IMG/VR virus record: IMGVR_UViG_3300044516_001758
Coordinates: 1-37,709 of that record
Length of the DNA stretch: 37,709 nt
Source of the DNA: a virus
Strand: one strand, 5' to 3'
This document shows, piece by piece, positions 17,308 through 25,973 of the stretch (positions within the stretch are counted from its first letter, which is position 1; every line of letters begins with the position of its first letter). The position numbers and the translations under genes were made by a program. The notes beneath the pieces are model-generated. The model made no database searches, was not told the DNA's origin, and worked only from the letters and a program-made list of their open reading frames with translations.

Positions 17308-17565
17308 ATGAGCAATCTTATTGAGCAATTAGAAAAACAAGAACTTATACAAAAATTAATGGAAAAGGGATATGCACCACTTATAGATGCACTTCTTGAA
17401 AATGAAAAAGATGTGTACACTAAAAAGGGAAGACTCAACAAGAGTGGTGCGTGTCGAGTTTTGGGATGGAAACCAAAAGAACTCGAACAGGCACTTGAAG
17501 AGTGTAGAGAAATTTTAAAGAATGATCTTTATTTTAGTAGCTCAACAGATCCAGAAGAAGATTAA
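17308..17565 (+). CDS. Small conserved protein next to gp55 (possible gp33-like co-activator)
   Basis: 85 residues, largely helical, with VYTKKGRLNKSGACRVLGWKPKEL (about 36-59) resembling a small helix-turn-helix or winged unit. Position after gp55 suggests a late-transcription partner such as T4 gp33, but I cannot show sequence similarity and the gp33-type clamp-binding tail is absent. TAGGT upstream of the ATG. Its stop shares the palindrome TTAA with the stop of the convergent tube gene. Confidence 0.65.
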   Translation: MSNLIEQLEKQELIQKLMEKGYAPLIDALLENEKDVYTKKGRLNKSGACRVLGWKPKELEQALEECREILKNDLYFSSSTDPEED

Positions 17566-18074
17566 ACTGGCTCATAATAAGCTCTGTCGTATCTTAAGCT
17601 AAGATCTACATAAATTATATTTGAATCGCTGTGATCTAATTCACCGAATTCTACTGTTTCTGGATACATGTTTTCAAATATCCACTTTTCTATTATTTCG
17701 CCACAGCCATCATATAGTTCTAATTTTCCTTGTTTTTTAAATCCATTGGTCGCAGTTTTAAGTTTGACACCAGAAGAATTTACTTCGTAATATTCATTGA
17801 TCCATTCTATTACTGGATGTTTGTTTTTTTTTAAATCAAATAAAGTTAAATTTATAGGTTTCCAATCTGGTTTGCCGGGAAAATAAATGGTTTCATGAAA
17901 ATGTTGTGCTTCCATGCTTTTAAATGTTAAGCTTGGACGACCAGATTTGGTTGGAGGCAAAGCATCAATTCCTTCTGCCGAAACACCATCAATTTTTAAA
18001 AGCCATCTATACTTGCGTTTGAAGCAAGCGGTTGTTTTGTCCAATCCGAAATCAAAACTCATTCTTTGTGCCAT
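17562..18074 (-). CDS. 19: Tail tube protein paralog B (T4 gp19-like)
   Basis: 170 residues, close to T4 gp19 (163). Landmarks shared with the next gene: FKRKYRWLLKIDG (18-30), a GRPSL turn, ETIYFPGKPDWKPINLTL, LELYDGCGEIIEKW, YPETVEFGELDHSDSNIIYV and a final LSLRYDRAYYEPV. These are the beta-barrel strands that stack into the inner tail tube. Preceded by AAGAGGCG and separated from paralog A by a strong hairpin, which may set its expression lower. Confidence 0.85.
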   Translation of the reverse strand: MAQRMSFDFGLDKTTACFKRKYRWLLKIDGVSAEGIDALPPTKSGRPSLTFKSMEAQHFHETIYFPGKPDWKPINLTLFDLKKNKHPVIEWINEYYEVNSSGVKLKTATNGFKKQGKLELYDGCGEIIEKWIFENMYPETVEFGELDHSDSNIIYVDLSLRYDRAYYEPV

Positions 18075-18093
18075 TATCGCCTCTTATGAAAAT

Positions 18094-18126
18094 AAAGCTC
18101 CGTATCTTTATAAGATTCGGAGCTTT
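18094..18126 (-). terminator. Hairpin between the two tail tube genes
   Basis: Arms AAAGCTCCG (18094-18102) and CGGAGCTTT (18118-18126) pair perfectly, with a further inner ATCTT/AAGAT pairing after one mismatch. On the minus strand it is followed by TATTTTC, a weak U-rich stretch. It lies after the stop of tube A and before the ribosome site of tube B, so it may be a partial terminator or an mRNA 3'-end stabiliser that makes tube A more abundant. Confidence 0.7.
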
Positions 18127-18148
18127 ACAATTTTTGAAAGGATTATTA

Positions 18149-18733
18149 TTATGAACAACCTATGCATTGTGGTTGAGGATTCGTTCCACAAAGATTGTTG
18201 TATATAGCTTGGTAATATCTAAGGGTCAACTCGATAGTTGCTTCTTCAGAAGAACTATAGTCGAGATCGCCAAAGTTTACGGCTGATGGCCAAACGCCTC
18301 GAAGTTCCCAAGATTCGAGTTCTGTTCCGCAACCATCATACATAAGCAAAGTACCTTTGCCAGCCCAACCACCATTATTACCATCACCTTGGACGGTGGT
18401 CTGCTGCATCATCTTTTCGCCTTGATCTTGAAAATTATAGATCGAAGCTAACCAGCTGTAAAGATCTGTCATGCCGTTGCCTGTTGAGCGAGCAACATCA
18501 TAATAGGTTACAGTGATGGTTTCCCAACTTGCCTTGCCCGGAATCCACATTTTTCCGTGCAAGTAGTTGATTTCAGTTTCTTCGATTGTTAAATTAGGAC
18601 GACTAGCCAACTTTACAAAGTTTTTGCCGACCTTTTTGCCGTTCCACTGAACTTCGAATGTCCATCTATATTTTCTTTTGAATACCAAGTTGGTGTTTGT
18701 AGCCAACTCATTTAAGTGCATTAACTGTGCCAT
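18149..18733 (-). CDS. 19: Tail tube protein paralog A (T4 gp19-like) with Cys-rich tail
   Basis: 194 residues. Same core as paralog B: FKRKYRWTFEVQWNGKKVG, SRPNLTIEE, GKMWIPGKASWETITVTYYD, LLMYDGCGTELESW, VWPSAVNFGDLDYSSSEEA and IELTLRYYQAIYNNL. It carries an insertion near 120-145 (QTTVQGDGNNGGWAGK) and a C-terminal extension CGTNPQPQCIGC absent from paralog B. AAGGGGA precedes the ATG. It directly follows gp18, as gp19 does in T4, so it is the better candidate for the main tube protein. Confidence 0.88.
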   Translation of the reverse strand: MAQLMHLNELATNTNLVFKRKYRWTFEVQWNGKKVGKNFVKLASRPNLTIEETEINYLHGKMWIPGKASWETITVTYYDVARSTGNGMTDLYSWLASIYNFQDQGEKMMQQTTVQGDGNNGGWAGKGTLLMYDGCGTELESWELRGVWPSAVNFGDLDYSSSEEATIELTLRYYQAIYNNLCGTNPQPQCIGCS

Positions 18734-18755
18734 TTTTTAATTCCCCTTTCAAAAA

Positions 18756-21107
18756 TTAGAATGCATCTGTGCTTTCGGTGAAGTCACTGCCGGTTCGATG
18801 AATACTGAACTCAAGGAACATGAATTCAACTGCTCTTGTTGGCTGTACACCAATTCTTGCTCTAAACTCATTCCTATCGATCACATCGGAAGTATTGAGT
18901 TCGGCATCAGCCTTAATTTTAAAGGCTGTAATACCTCGGTCAGTCTGAACCTCTTGAAGAACTAAAGTTGCAATTCTTATGAACTCTGCTCTAAATTGTT
19001 CATCATGTGGTTCAAACAATAGAATTCGTGACTTAGCCTTGATTTGCTTTTCAATATAAAACATTAAGCGTCTTACATTTACACGATCAAGAGCAGTGGG
19101 TCTTCTCTGCATAGTTTTCTGACCCCAAACCACGAAACCTTCAGTATCTACAAACTGTACGATAGGATTAATGCAGTTCCTATAGCCATACATCAAGTCT
19201 CTTTCTTCTTGCGAAGGGCGAGAATAAACATCATTAATACCGGGAACAACACCACGGGTGATACCTGCAGGAGCAAACCAAGGACGAGCCAAGCGATCAC
19301 TCTGTGCATAAACTGCCATTATAGATCCGCTAGGTGGCGCCCAAATGTCTACTCTGTTGAAGTTGTCACGAATACGAACCCATGGCCAGTAAAGCGCACC
19401 AAAGTCACTATCGAATCTAGTGGTGTTTAAAGGATGAGTTCCATTTTGCCATGCAATGATTTCATTTACGGTCAAGCCGAATGGAGCATCAATAATTGCC
19501 ATGCAGTCTTGGCGGAAATTTTGACACATGTAAAGCAATTCTGTCACTACAGTCGTGCTGCTATGTCCGGGAACCGCAATTAAATCGATGTCATATTGTT
19601 CAGATTCAGATACAGCATAAATACCACTGTATCCAACAGAACTACCGATCAATAAAGAATCTTGTAAATCTGGATCTGAAGGAATACCATCAGAACCACC
19701 AGACAATGTATATGTTCCGTCTGCGGGTCCAGCAAGAACATCTGTGTTGTCTACTGATCGAATATAATCAGATACTAAAGATAAGTAGCTTCCAATATAG
19801 AATGTACTTGCAGAATCTTTTGTGAGTTGACCCCAAGATTCTACTTGATTTCCATTGTTGTAAACTTCTAGAATCCAATTGCTGTCACGAGTGTTGTTTT
19901 TAACAACAACTTGAGTGAAGTTTCCTTCAATACCAACTGAGTCTGCAGTAACCAAGAAAGAAATAGATCCATCGTTATTGGTATCGCCAGCCACTCTACC
20001 AAATGTCCAAAGGGATGCCTCACTCATATCGCCGGGAGGAGTGTCACCACTTGCGGTTGTTGTCGGCAATCCGAATATAAGTTCGCCAGTGCTATCTGGT
20101 TTAATACGCAATCTAGCATCACGACCACTATGAAGCGTTTCAAACTTCAAAGATGTTCCTCCAAATACAGAAGCTATCCAACCACCGGGAAGACTTCCAC
20201 TTTCTACTTGGCTATTGATTTCAGTAACGATATCATCAATATCTACATCGCCCATGCCGTCAAAGGCTGAAAGATCAATAACTTGAACTACATTGTCGAT
20301 AAGAACATTATCTGTTCCATCAACAACGATATTGAGAGTAATGCCAGTTAATCCATCAAAGTTATAATACCCTGATGTTGTATAAGTAACATCGGGATAA
20401 TGAGACGCAGTGCCTTGGATTTCAGCAACTAACATATCTGTTCCAAGACCAGTAGATCCTTCGGAACCACAAATGGAGTTCTGTACAGCAACAAATTCAA
20501 GTTCTGCAGAAGGACCATAAGCCCAAAGAGTTCTTATTCCTATATTATCATCTGCTCCACCAAAAAATTGAATGCCATCATTCTGAAAATCAATTTGATC
20601 GTTCAGTAATTCTACAAGTTCATCTGTATCGTAACCTGTGCCATTTTCTTCAACTATCAAAGTTCTTTCGCTGAGTACACCATTAAGTCTCCAACGGAAA
20701 AAGCTAGTTTGATCGAAAACATATGGTGAAGGAGTATCAGAAACAATTTCGATAATTGTACCAGCAGAAGGAACTTCTACTTCTGCCATAGTCGCAGATT
20801 CATCGCTAACTGGATCGGTATCTGCAACACGAACAACATACAATTCATTTGCAATAAGCAAATAACTTTCTGCAGCGTAGATAAGATATGGATCTCCATT
20901 TTCTGGATGAGGATTACCAAAGGTTCTACGAAGCTGTCTTTGGCTTGCAATTATAGTAGGAATATTAATTGGACCTTTGCTTGCGAATCCAATTAAAGCC
21001 GCCCTGTGCAAAGATTGCTCTGGTGCGACAAAACTCAAGTCCTTTTCGGCAATGCGAACACTTGGACTGATTGTGTTTGATGGTGGAAAACCTCTAAGTA
21101 TCGCCAT
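18756..21107 (-). CDS. 18: Tail sheath protein (T4 gp18)
   Basis: Contractile sheath subunit. 783 residues against 659 in T4. The N-terminus SPSVRIAEKDLSF, ALIGFASKGP and QLRRTFGNP, and the C-terminal RRPTALDRVNVRRLMFYIEK, FIRIATLVLQ and RAVEFMFLEFSIHR match the conserved sheath core. The middle (about 110-480) is a variable, Gly/Ser/Asp-rich surface insertion with several beta domains (for example the SGGSDG turn), longer than in T4. AGGGAGA upstream of the ATG. Operon order gp15, 75-aa protein, gp18, gp19 agrees with T4-type tails. Confidence 0.95.
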   Translation of the reverse strand: MAILRGFPPSNTISPSVRIAEKDLSFVAPEQSLHRAALIGFASKGPINIPTIIASQRQLRRTFGNPHPENGDPYLIYAAESYLLIANELYVVRVADTDPVSDESATMAEVEVPSAGTIIEIVSDTPSPYVFDQTSFFRWRLNGVLSERTLIVEENGTGYDTDELVELLNDQIDFQNDGIQFFGGADDNIGIRTLWAYGPSAELEFVAVQNSICGSEGSTGLGTDMLVAEIQGTASHYPDVTYTTSGYYNFDGLTGITLNIVVDGTDNVLIDNVVQVIDLSAFDGMGDVDIDDIVTEINSQVESGSLPGGWIASVFGGTSLKFETLHSGRDARLRIKPDSTGELIFGLPTTTASGDTPPGDMSEASLWTFGRVAGDTNNDGSISFLVTADSVGIEGNFTQVVVKNNTRDSNWILEVYNNGNQVESWGQLTKDSASTFYIGSYLSLVSDYIRSVDNTDVLAGPADGTYTLSGGSDGIPSDPDLQDSLLIGSSVGYSGIYAVSESEQYDIDLIAVPGHSSTTVVTELLYMCQNFRQDCMAIIDAPFGLTVNEIIAWQNGTHPLNTTRFDSDFGALYWPWVRIRDNFNRVDIWAPPSGSIMAVYAQSDRLARPWFAPAGITRGVVPGINDVYSRPSQEERDLMYGYRNCINPIVQFVDTEGFVVWGQKTMQRRPTALDRVNVRRLMFYIEKQIKAKSRILLFEPHDEQFRAEFIRIATLVLQEVQTDRGITAFKIKADAELNTSDVIDRNEFRARIGVQPTRAVEFMFLEFSIHRTGSDFTESTDAF

Positions 21108-21110
21108 AGT

Positions 21111-21338
21111 CTATTCTCCCTTTTTTAACAAAATATTGTTCGGTACATGCTTGACAGAGATAAATCCGTCAGTTACTGCTCTGTCTATATATTCAGTTGC
21201 TCGTTCATCTTCTAAATAAAAAATATTTTTTCCACAACCTATTCCCGGAATATTCAAAGTTGTGAAAGCACGAGGAGCCTTCCTTGACCTTATGATTAAT
21301 TGAACTGGAAATCTATGCTTGTTCTTAATTTCTAACAT
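21111..21338 (-). CDS. Small unknown protein between gp15 and gp18
   Basis: 75 residues, start overlapping the gp15 stop by 7 bases and stop 3 bases before gp18, so it belongs to the tail operon. Beta-rich pattern (HRFPVQLIIRSRKAPRAFTTLNIPG) followed by a short helix. No family recognised. A structural or assembly role is likely from position alone. Confidence 0.7.
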   Translation of the reverse strand: MLEIKNKHRFPVQLIIRSRKAPRAFTTLNIPGIGCGKNIFYLEDERATEYIDRAVTDGFISVKHVPNNILLKKGE

Positions 21339-22324
21339 TTAAGTTCCTTTACACTTTCTTCCAATCTCGCCATAACCTGCTGAATTTCGTTTTCTTCTAA
21401 GCCATCAACAAAATCAATTTTTGTTTTTAGTACGGCTTTTTGTCTGGTGATCGGTTGAGGTATATATGTTTCAGTTGTCATATTAAACTGATATTTTATA
21501 ACTCTGATTGCTTGATCTCCGGGTTCATAATCCAAATTATTAGCAATCGAATCAAGCTTTACTATTATCTCATACGGAACGCCAGTTACGCTTATATATG
21601 CTGTTTGACTAAATTTTAACAAAATTTGTTCTAAAATTTGATTCATATCTTCGACATATAATGTCCAAGCATAAAGAGTATATGTAATATCTACTGGTAT
21701 TCCACGAGCAAATCCAAGCACTGTGTCTCTATTGTATTTTTCATCAATTGTAAATCCCGGCTTATTATCTTCTCTTAGATATCTTCTATAATCTAAAGCC
21801 TTGTGATATGTATATCTGCTTGTATTGAACTGAATGTCCGAATCATGAATTGCTAACATCGGTAATTTAATTCTATCAACAACTAATGTTTCATCTTTTC
21901 TTACATTGTCTAAAAGAATTGCTGCAACTGCTTTTTCTTGTGTACCCCAAATAATTGGAATTGGATGAGCTTTTGCATTTTCATCAATAACAACAATATC
22001 TGTAAAAAGGTCTCTCATCGCATCATCGCAACCACGCTTCGCTTTTGAATAACGATAAATGGTGTCACGACTAGTTTTACTAGGATCATTTAAAATAGAT
22101 CCAGTCTGCATAGGATCACAATTTGCAGCAGCACCCAAACCAACTTTTTTATTTGTCGTATCTTTAAGCCAATTCAATGATTCGTCATTGACTTGGCGAA
22201 AATTGGAATTATTTTCTCCGGGTTTGCAATTTGATGGAAATGAATCAAGATTTTCATTATAATTCAAAGGGCTTTTATCATTGCATTCATTGAGACCTTT
22301 TGATGGATGATTAATATCGTTCAT
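21332..22324 (-). CDS. 15: Tail sheath terminator / completion protein (T4 gp15-like)
   Basis: 330 residues. The pattern YTLYAWTLYVEDMNQILEQI, then KFSQTAYISVTGVPYEIIVK, then IRVIKYQFNMTTETYIP corresponds in order to T4 gp15 (ELSIFTRYEDDMFQIVEQIL and the later YPP-ended strand). gp15 caps the sheath and tube before head attachment. The N-terminal 80 residues are polar and disordered, an extension over T4. The ATG at 22324 with AAAGGA upstream is preferred over an in-frame codon 13 codons earlier. Confidence 0.78.
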   Translation of the reverse strand: MNDINHPSKGLNECNDKSPLNYNENLDSFPSNCKPGENNSNFRQVNDESLNWLKDTTNKKVGLGAAANCDPMQTGSILNDPSKTSRDTIYRYSKAKRGCDDAMRDLFTDIVVIDENAKAHPIPIIWGTQEKAVAAILLDNVRKDETLVVDRIKLPMLAIHDSDIQFNTSRYTYHKALDYRRYLREDNKPGFTIDEKYNRDTVLGFARGIPVDITYTLYAWTLYVEDMNQILEQILLKFSQTAYISVTGVPYEIIVKLDSIANNLDYEPGDQAIRVIKYQFNMTTETYIPQPITRQKAVLKTKIDFVDGLEENEIQQVMARLEESVKELKC

Positions 22325-22365
22325 TTTTTTTCCTTTATACCTAGTTATGGAGTGTGACACCAAAA

Positions 22366-23226
22366 ATGTCTGAAACTATTAGAGTTAAGTGTCGAACATG
22401 GCATTTGGGAAAACCACCAAAATCTATAAAACTTCAAATTCCCGGCTGGAGTGGTTGTGATCACACACACACAAATGGAAGTAAGGCACAACCATGGCAC
22501 TGCCAGCCATTTATCGATGGTTCAACTTATGGGATGGAATTAACATTTCCGTTTGAAACGGAATTTCACGCTACAATGCGTGATGGCAAGATGCATTTTG
22601 AAGGTGATTTCGCAGCAGAAAATGAAATTACAAAATCACAAGGAGTTCATCTCCCTCCATTTGCTTGTTTTGCTGATGGTCATTTTGGAATGACATCATG
22701 CTTAGACATACAAGTTCCAGATGGATATGTACTAAGAATGGAGTCTCATCCAAGATTTTATACCGACACAACAAATACTGTTCCATGTGTAGTTCCGGGG
22801 CATTTGCAAACTAGTTGGTGGTCAAAAATATTTTTTGTTGTTTTCAAAAATCCAGTTGAAGGACAAAAATATATATTTAGAAAAGACGAGCCATATGCAC
22901 AAATTTTAATTTTGCCAAAAAAAGTCTCTTATGAAGTAGAGCCTATGACAGAACAAGAAATTTTTAAAAGAGGATCGCAAGACGGAATAATTGCAGATAA
23001 CGCAAGAAGTATTGCTGGCTTAACATGGACATCTGAAGGCGGTCACCAGTTTGACGATAAATATAAAAAACTTGCATCTGTTGCTGCGAAACATGGATGT
23101 CCTCATGTTCAAAAACATTTAGAAGAAATAAAAGCAAAACCAAGGGGTCGTATAGCTAGAAAATTAGTAAAAGGAAAAAATGAAAATCCCACCATTCAAA
23201 CTGAAAAAAAAGACCAAGAGTTATAA
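22366..23226 (+). CDS. DUF6065-like protein of unknown function
   Basis: 286 residues with a beta-rich, aromatic core (KLQIPGWSGCDHTHTNGS, QPWHCQPFIDGSTYG, GVHLPPFACF) and FKNPVEGQKYIFRKDEPYAQIL, resembling DUF6065-type proteins seen in phages and bacteria. Cupin-like by pattern only; no defined metal triad. The C-terminal 60 residues are Lys-rich. ATG at 22366 has GGAG rather far away (13 bases); a GTG at 22354 is the alternative. Confidence 0.6.
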   Translation: MSETIRVKCRTWHLGKPPKSIKLQIPGWSGCDHTHTNGSKAQPWHCQPFIDGSTYGMELTFPFETEFHATMRDGKMHFEGDFAAENEITKSQGVHLPPFACFADGHFGMTSCLDIQVPDGYVLRMESHPRFYTDTTNTVPCVVPGHLQTSWWSKIFFVVFKNPVEGQKYIFRKDEPYAQILILPKKVSYEVEPMTEQEIFKRGSQDGIIADNARSIAGLTWTSEGGHQFDDKYKKLASVAAKHGCPHVQKHLEEIKAKPRGRIARKLVKGKNENPTIQTEKKDQEL

Positions 23227-23356
23227 ACCCTTGATCTTTCAAAGCGAAAGACTGATACAGCCAAAAATACCTTTGTCGCTTATAACAAATGTACATAAGC
23301 CTAATCTATATGAAAAACAAAACTTCACTACATTTGTGGAGCAGCCATCTGGTTAG
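23180..23356 (+). CDS. Small basic protein, 58 residues
   Basis: Frame starts ATG at 23180, inside the end of the preceding gene in another frame, and ends TAG at 23354. AAGGA sits 4-6 bases before the start. Sequence begins MKIPPFKLKKKTKSYK and ends FVEQPSG. No family recognised. It fills an otherwise empty 100-base gap. Its last 29 bases overlap the end of the convergent low-complexity gene. Confidence 0.5.
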   Translation: MKIPPFKLKKKTKSYKPLIFQSERLIQPKIPLSLITNVHKPNLYEKQNFTTFVEQPSG

Positions 23357-23777
23357 GTTGTGCTGGCATTCCTGATTGATCGCCCATTCCTGTTGGCGGT
23401 GCTTGACCCTGACTTTGGTCTTGACCCTGACTTTGGTCTTGGTCTTGGGAATCTTTTTTAGGTTCATCTCCGCCAGATAAATTATTTGTTTTTAAAAATG
23501 CATCAATAATTTTTCTATTTTCTGGTTTCAAATCTGGCAAAGCTTGTTTCATAATATCAATTAATTTTGAAAAATTATCGTCATGAGCAGTTGGAGATAG
23601 ACCACTTTCTTCGCCTTGACCAGAACTTGAATCTTGCTGTTCTGGAGGAGCGTCTGGTGCTGTCATATTTCCTTGATCTTGAGGATTACCACCTTGTGGC
23701 GATCCTTGTGGTGCATCTTGTTCTAATAACATTTTTTCAATACGAATTTTTTCTAAGAATTCAAAAAATATACCCAT
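23328..23777 (-). CDS. Low-complexity Gln/Pro/Gly-rich protein with capsid-targeting-like N-terminus
   Basis: 149 residues. N-terminus MGIFFEFLEKIRIEKMLLEQDAP is a hydrophobic/amphipathic helix ending in a possible prohead-protease site (LLE|Q). The rest is disordered, dominated by Gln, Pro, Gly, Asp and Ser, with one helical patch (DNFSKLIDIMKQALPDLKPENRK, about 67-89 as two pieces). It contains a tandem DQSQGQ repeat. A scaffold-core or internal head protein is plausible. AGGAGAT precedes the ATG. Confidence 0.65.
   Translation of the reverse strand: MGIFFEFLEKIRIEKMLLEQDAPQGSPQGGNPQDQGNMTAPDAPPEQQDSSSGQGEESGLSPTAHDDNFSKLIDIMKQALPDLKPENRKIIDAFLKTNNLSGGDEPKKDSQDQDQSQGQDQSQGQAPPTGMGDQSGMPAQPNQMAAPQM
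23403..23438. repeat. Two perfect tandem copies of an 18-bp unit
   Basis: Unit TTGACCCTGACTTTGGTC at 23403-23420 and 23421-23438, followed by a partial TTGGTC. It encodes the DQSQGQ repeat on the minus strand in the low-complexity protein. Likely a slippage expansion; copy number may vary between relatives. Confidence 0.9.
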
Positions 23778-23785
23778 GAAATCTC

Positions 23786-24328
23786 CTATACAATTTTAAT
23801 TTTAAGGTCTGGTTGTTTCTGTGTAACTTCGCCTTCGCCAGTCGTAACAGATTCTTGGAATCTCTGACAAATGAGTTCCATTCTTAATGCTCCCCACAAT
23901 TTAAACTCACCTAAGTTTCGTTGGATAATTACCCAATTTTCTCTTAAGTGAGGACTAAAAATTCTTGATCCAATCTTTGGAGGATGTCCTATAGATTGAA
24001 GAACAGCCTTGTAATTTACTTCAAATACCATTTCGTCTGGTGAATCTATACCAAATTGACTTAATGCATTTTGAGATGGTATTGGTTCGTAACTACACCA
24101 CAATTGAATTGGATTGTTTGAAAATATTTTACCACGATCTTCCAAATAAAGTGGATCTACAGTTTGTTGTTGAATAAAAACTTCATAGTAATACAAAGGA
24201 GATCCACCACGCCTGATAGATTCTTGATCCCATTGATTGAAAAGATCATGTTCTGGTGCATTGGGATTGTACTGTTGCACACTTCCTAAAGGCTTATAAC
24301 AAGTTCCATCTGTATTTTTTAATGCCAT
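23786..24328 (-). CDS. Neck / head completion protein, T4 gp14-like (tentative)
   Basis: 180 residues. LYYYEVFIQQQTVDPLYLED, a region DEMVFEVNYKAVLQSIGHPPKIGSRIFSPHL (about 98-128) and a following hydrophobic strand resemble in layout T4 gp14 (DEVTLSINPNLFK...PKEGDLIYFP). gp14 seals the portal side of the head with gp13. The N-terminus MALKNTDGTCYKP resembles the start of the protein at 26479. Position beside other neck and tail genes agrees. Similarity is by pattern only, so alternatives such as another connector protein remain. Confidence 0.65.
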   Translation of the reverse strand: MALKNTDGTCYKPLGSVQQYNPNAPEHDLFNQWDQESIRRGGSPLYYYEVFIQQQTVDPLYLEDRGKIFSNNPIQLWCSYEPIPSQNALSQFGIDSPDEMVFEVNYKAVLQSIGHPPKIGSRIFSPHLRENWVIIQRNLGEFKLWGALRMELICQRFQESVTTGEGEVTQKQPDLKIKIV

Positions 24329-24330
24329 TT

Positions 24331-25887
24331 TTATTTATCTTTTATTTTAAAATTATTTTTATATGCATATGATTCAAGCTCATAGTTATATTTTTCTTTT
24401 GTAAATCTCGACCAGAGTGCTATTTTTTTAGCATTGCTAGGCAATAAAATTTCTTTATTTGCAAACCACTTTGGAAAAGTCTTTTGTACATCAGATGAAT
24501 TTTTTCCACCTTTGATTTGTGAGATAAAATCATCAGTAAGTTCAATAAAAATTTTACGGTAAAATTCGTACACAGAAAAATTATCTTTTTCGGTATTATC
24601 TTTTTTAATATAACCATATCTGGTTTTAGATTTTGGTATATCATTCGCCAATGTTGTGGTGGTTTCTAAATAGCTTTTAAATGATTCTAGACCTGAAACA
24701 ATATCTCTTATTGTGTTTTTTTGATCTGTTGTTGGTTTTTTTTGAGGACTTTTAATGCCAAATGGTTTTGTGACTTCGTAATCACCATACTTTTTAATTT
24801 CAGCATCATATTCTTTAGAACTATATTCACTCTCTGGATCTAATGGATTTTCTTCTTTTTCTCTTCCTTCTACTTCAAGGTCATCTCCGTCTTCACCGTG
24901 TAAGCTAATATGTGAAATTGGTTTTTGTTTTAGAATTTCTTTCCATCCCATGCCTTTTGTTTTCTTTGAATAAATCCAATTCCAAGTAGTGTTAGTTTCT
25001 TCGTCTTTATAGATACTATCTATTTCTGGATTAGGAAATTTAATTTTTGCTCTTTCAAATATTTTGGTTTTATCTCCTTTGTATGGATCGGCTTTCACCA
25101 TTGCATCTTTTCCAATATCTTTTTTCAATTGATTTCTTCCAATATATTTACATGAACCTTCAAAGTCTTTCATGACTTCTTTTTCATTAAAATAATCATT
25201 ATCATAATAATGCAAAATTGCTTTCAACATAGGACGATCTAATTTGCTTCTATTAAACATATTTAACAATTCTGTTCCTTCATACTCGTCTGTGTCTTTT
25301 CTAATTTTTATCCATGTTCTGTCACTCATGAATTTCCATGTGTAACCTTGGGCTTGGTGCCTATCTCCAATTTTTGGATTTTCTGGAGGATTTTTAAGTT
25401 CTGATTTATCATTATCAATAATTTTATCCACTGTCTTAAGACTACGATAAATGTAATTTGGTTTGGTTTTAGATTTTATTTTTTGAAAAAGAGAAGTCGC
25501 TAAAGCATCTGATCCACTTGGATGCATTTTATGAATGTGCAAATTTTGCAAAAAAGAAGTATATTTTATTTCATCTTCATCTTTGTTATATTTATTTGCA
25601 GCCTTATGTATATCGTCTATAAGTACATTAATTGTAATTTTTTTTTGTTTAGCTAAATCTTCTAATATGCTAAAAGGAACAATTTGTTTTATTTTTTCTT
25701 TATCTTTCAACCTATCTGCGAATTGTTTGATTCTATATTTAATTTCTTTTTCATAATACTCTAAGGATAATTCATCTAAAAAACCTTCTCCTCCCATTTT
25801 TTTCGCTTCGTTAATTGAATTATTGAATAAAGAAATTGTGAATGTGTCGTTCTCTAAGAACCATTTTCTAAATAAAATATTAATCAT
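24331..25887 (-). CDS. Large unknown protein, putative internal virion component
   Basis: 518 residues, highly charged and mostly helical. N-terminus MINILFRKWFLENDTF resembles the capsid-targeting-like starts of other proteins here. Two short Trp motifs, GYTWKFMSDRTWIKI (about 180-194) and TTWNWIYSKKTKGMGWKEI (about 290-310), look like copies of the small beta-hairpin often found in phage structural proteins. A Glu/Asp-rich linker lies near 325-350. No catalytic motif. Ribosome site GAGAGG and late-type octamer CATAAATA lie upstream. Confidence 0.7.
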   Translation of the reverse strand: MINILFRKWFLENDTFTISLFNNSINEAKKMGGEGFLDELSLEYYEKEIKYRIKQFADRLKDKEKIKQIVPFSILEDLAKQKKITINVLIDDIHKAANKYNKDEDEIKYTSFLQNLHIHKMHPSGSDALATSLFQKIKSKTKPNYIYRSLKTVDKIIDNDKSELKNPPENPKIGDRHQAQGYTWKFMSDRTWIKIRKDTDEYEGTELLNMFNRSKLDRPMLKAILHYYDNDYFNEKEVMKDFEGSCKYIGRNQLKKDIGKDAMVKADPYKGDKTKIFERAKIKFPNPEIDSIYKDEETNTTWNWIYSKKTKGMGWKEILKQKPISHISLHGEDGDDLEVEGREKEENPLDPESEYSSKEYDAEIKKYGDYEVTKPFGIKSPQKKPTTDQKNTIRDIVSGLESFKSYLETTTTLANDIPKSKTRYGYIKKDNTEKDNFSVYEFYRKIFIELTDDFISQIKGGKNSSDVQKTFPKWFANKEILLPSNAKKIALWSRFTKEKYNYELESYAYKNNFKIKDK

Positions 25888-25905
25888 ATATTTACCTCTC
25901 AGGCT

Positions 25906-25913
25906 TATTTATG
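25906..25913 (-). promoter_or_regulatory. Late-type promoter octamer CATAAATA
   Basis: Read on the minus strand, CATAAATA matches the T4 late consensus TATAAATA in 7 of 8 positions. A start about six bases downstream gives a leader of roughly 12 bases holding GAGAGG ahead of the ATG at 25887. It lies just past the terminator of the upstream gene, where an independent promoter is needed. Confidence 0.55.
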
Positions 25914-25917
25914 TACA

Positions 25918-25955
25918 ATAAATAAAAAAAGAGACTAATTTTTCAATTAGTCTCT
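25918..25955 (-). terminator. Intrinsic terminator
   Basis: Perfect 10-bp stem AGAGACTAAT / ATTAGTCTCT (25930-25939 and 25946-25955) with a 6-base loop, followed on the minus strand by a run of seven T and more T/A. It lies 19 bases after the stop of the 142-residue gene, whose transcript it should end. Confidence 0.85.
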
Positions 25956-25973
25956 ACATAATTTTTATATTTA

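Noticed and set aside
19209-20133. Plus-strand frames inside the tail sheath gene
   Set aside because: Opposite-strand shadows of gp18; no ribosome site and no plausible protein features.
23237-23254. Short hairpin TCTTTC/GAAAGA as a terminator
   Set aside because: Six-base stem without a T-run, inside the 58-residue reading frame; could be chance.
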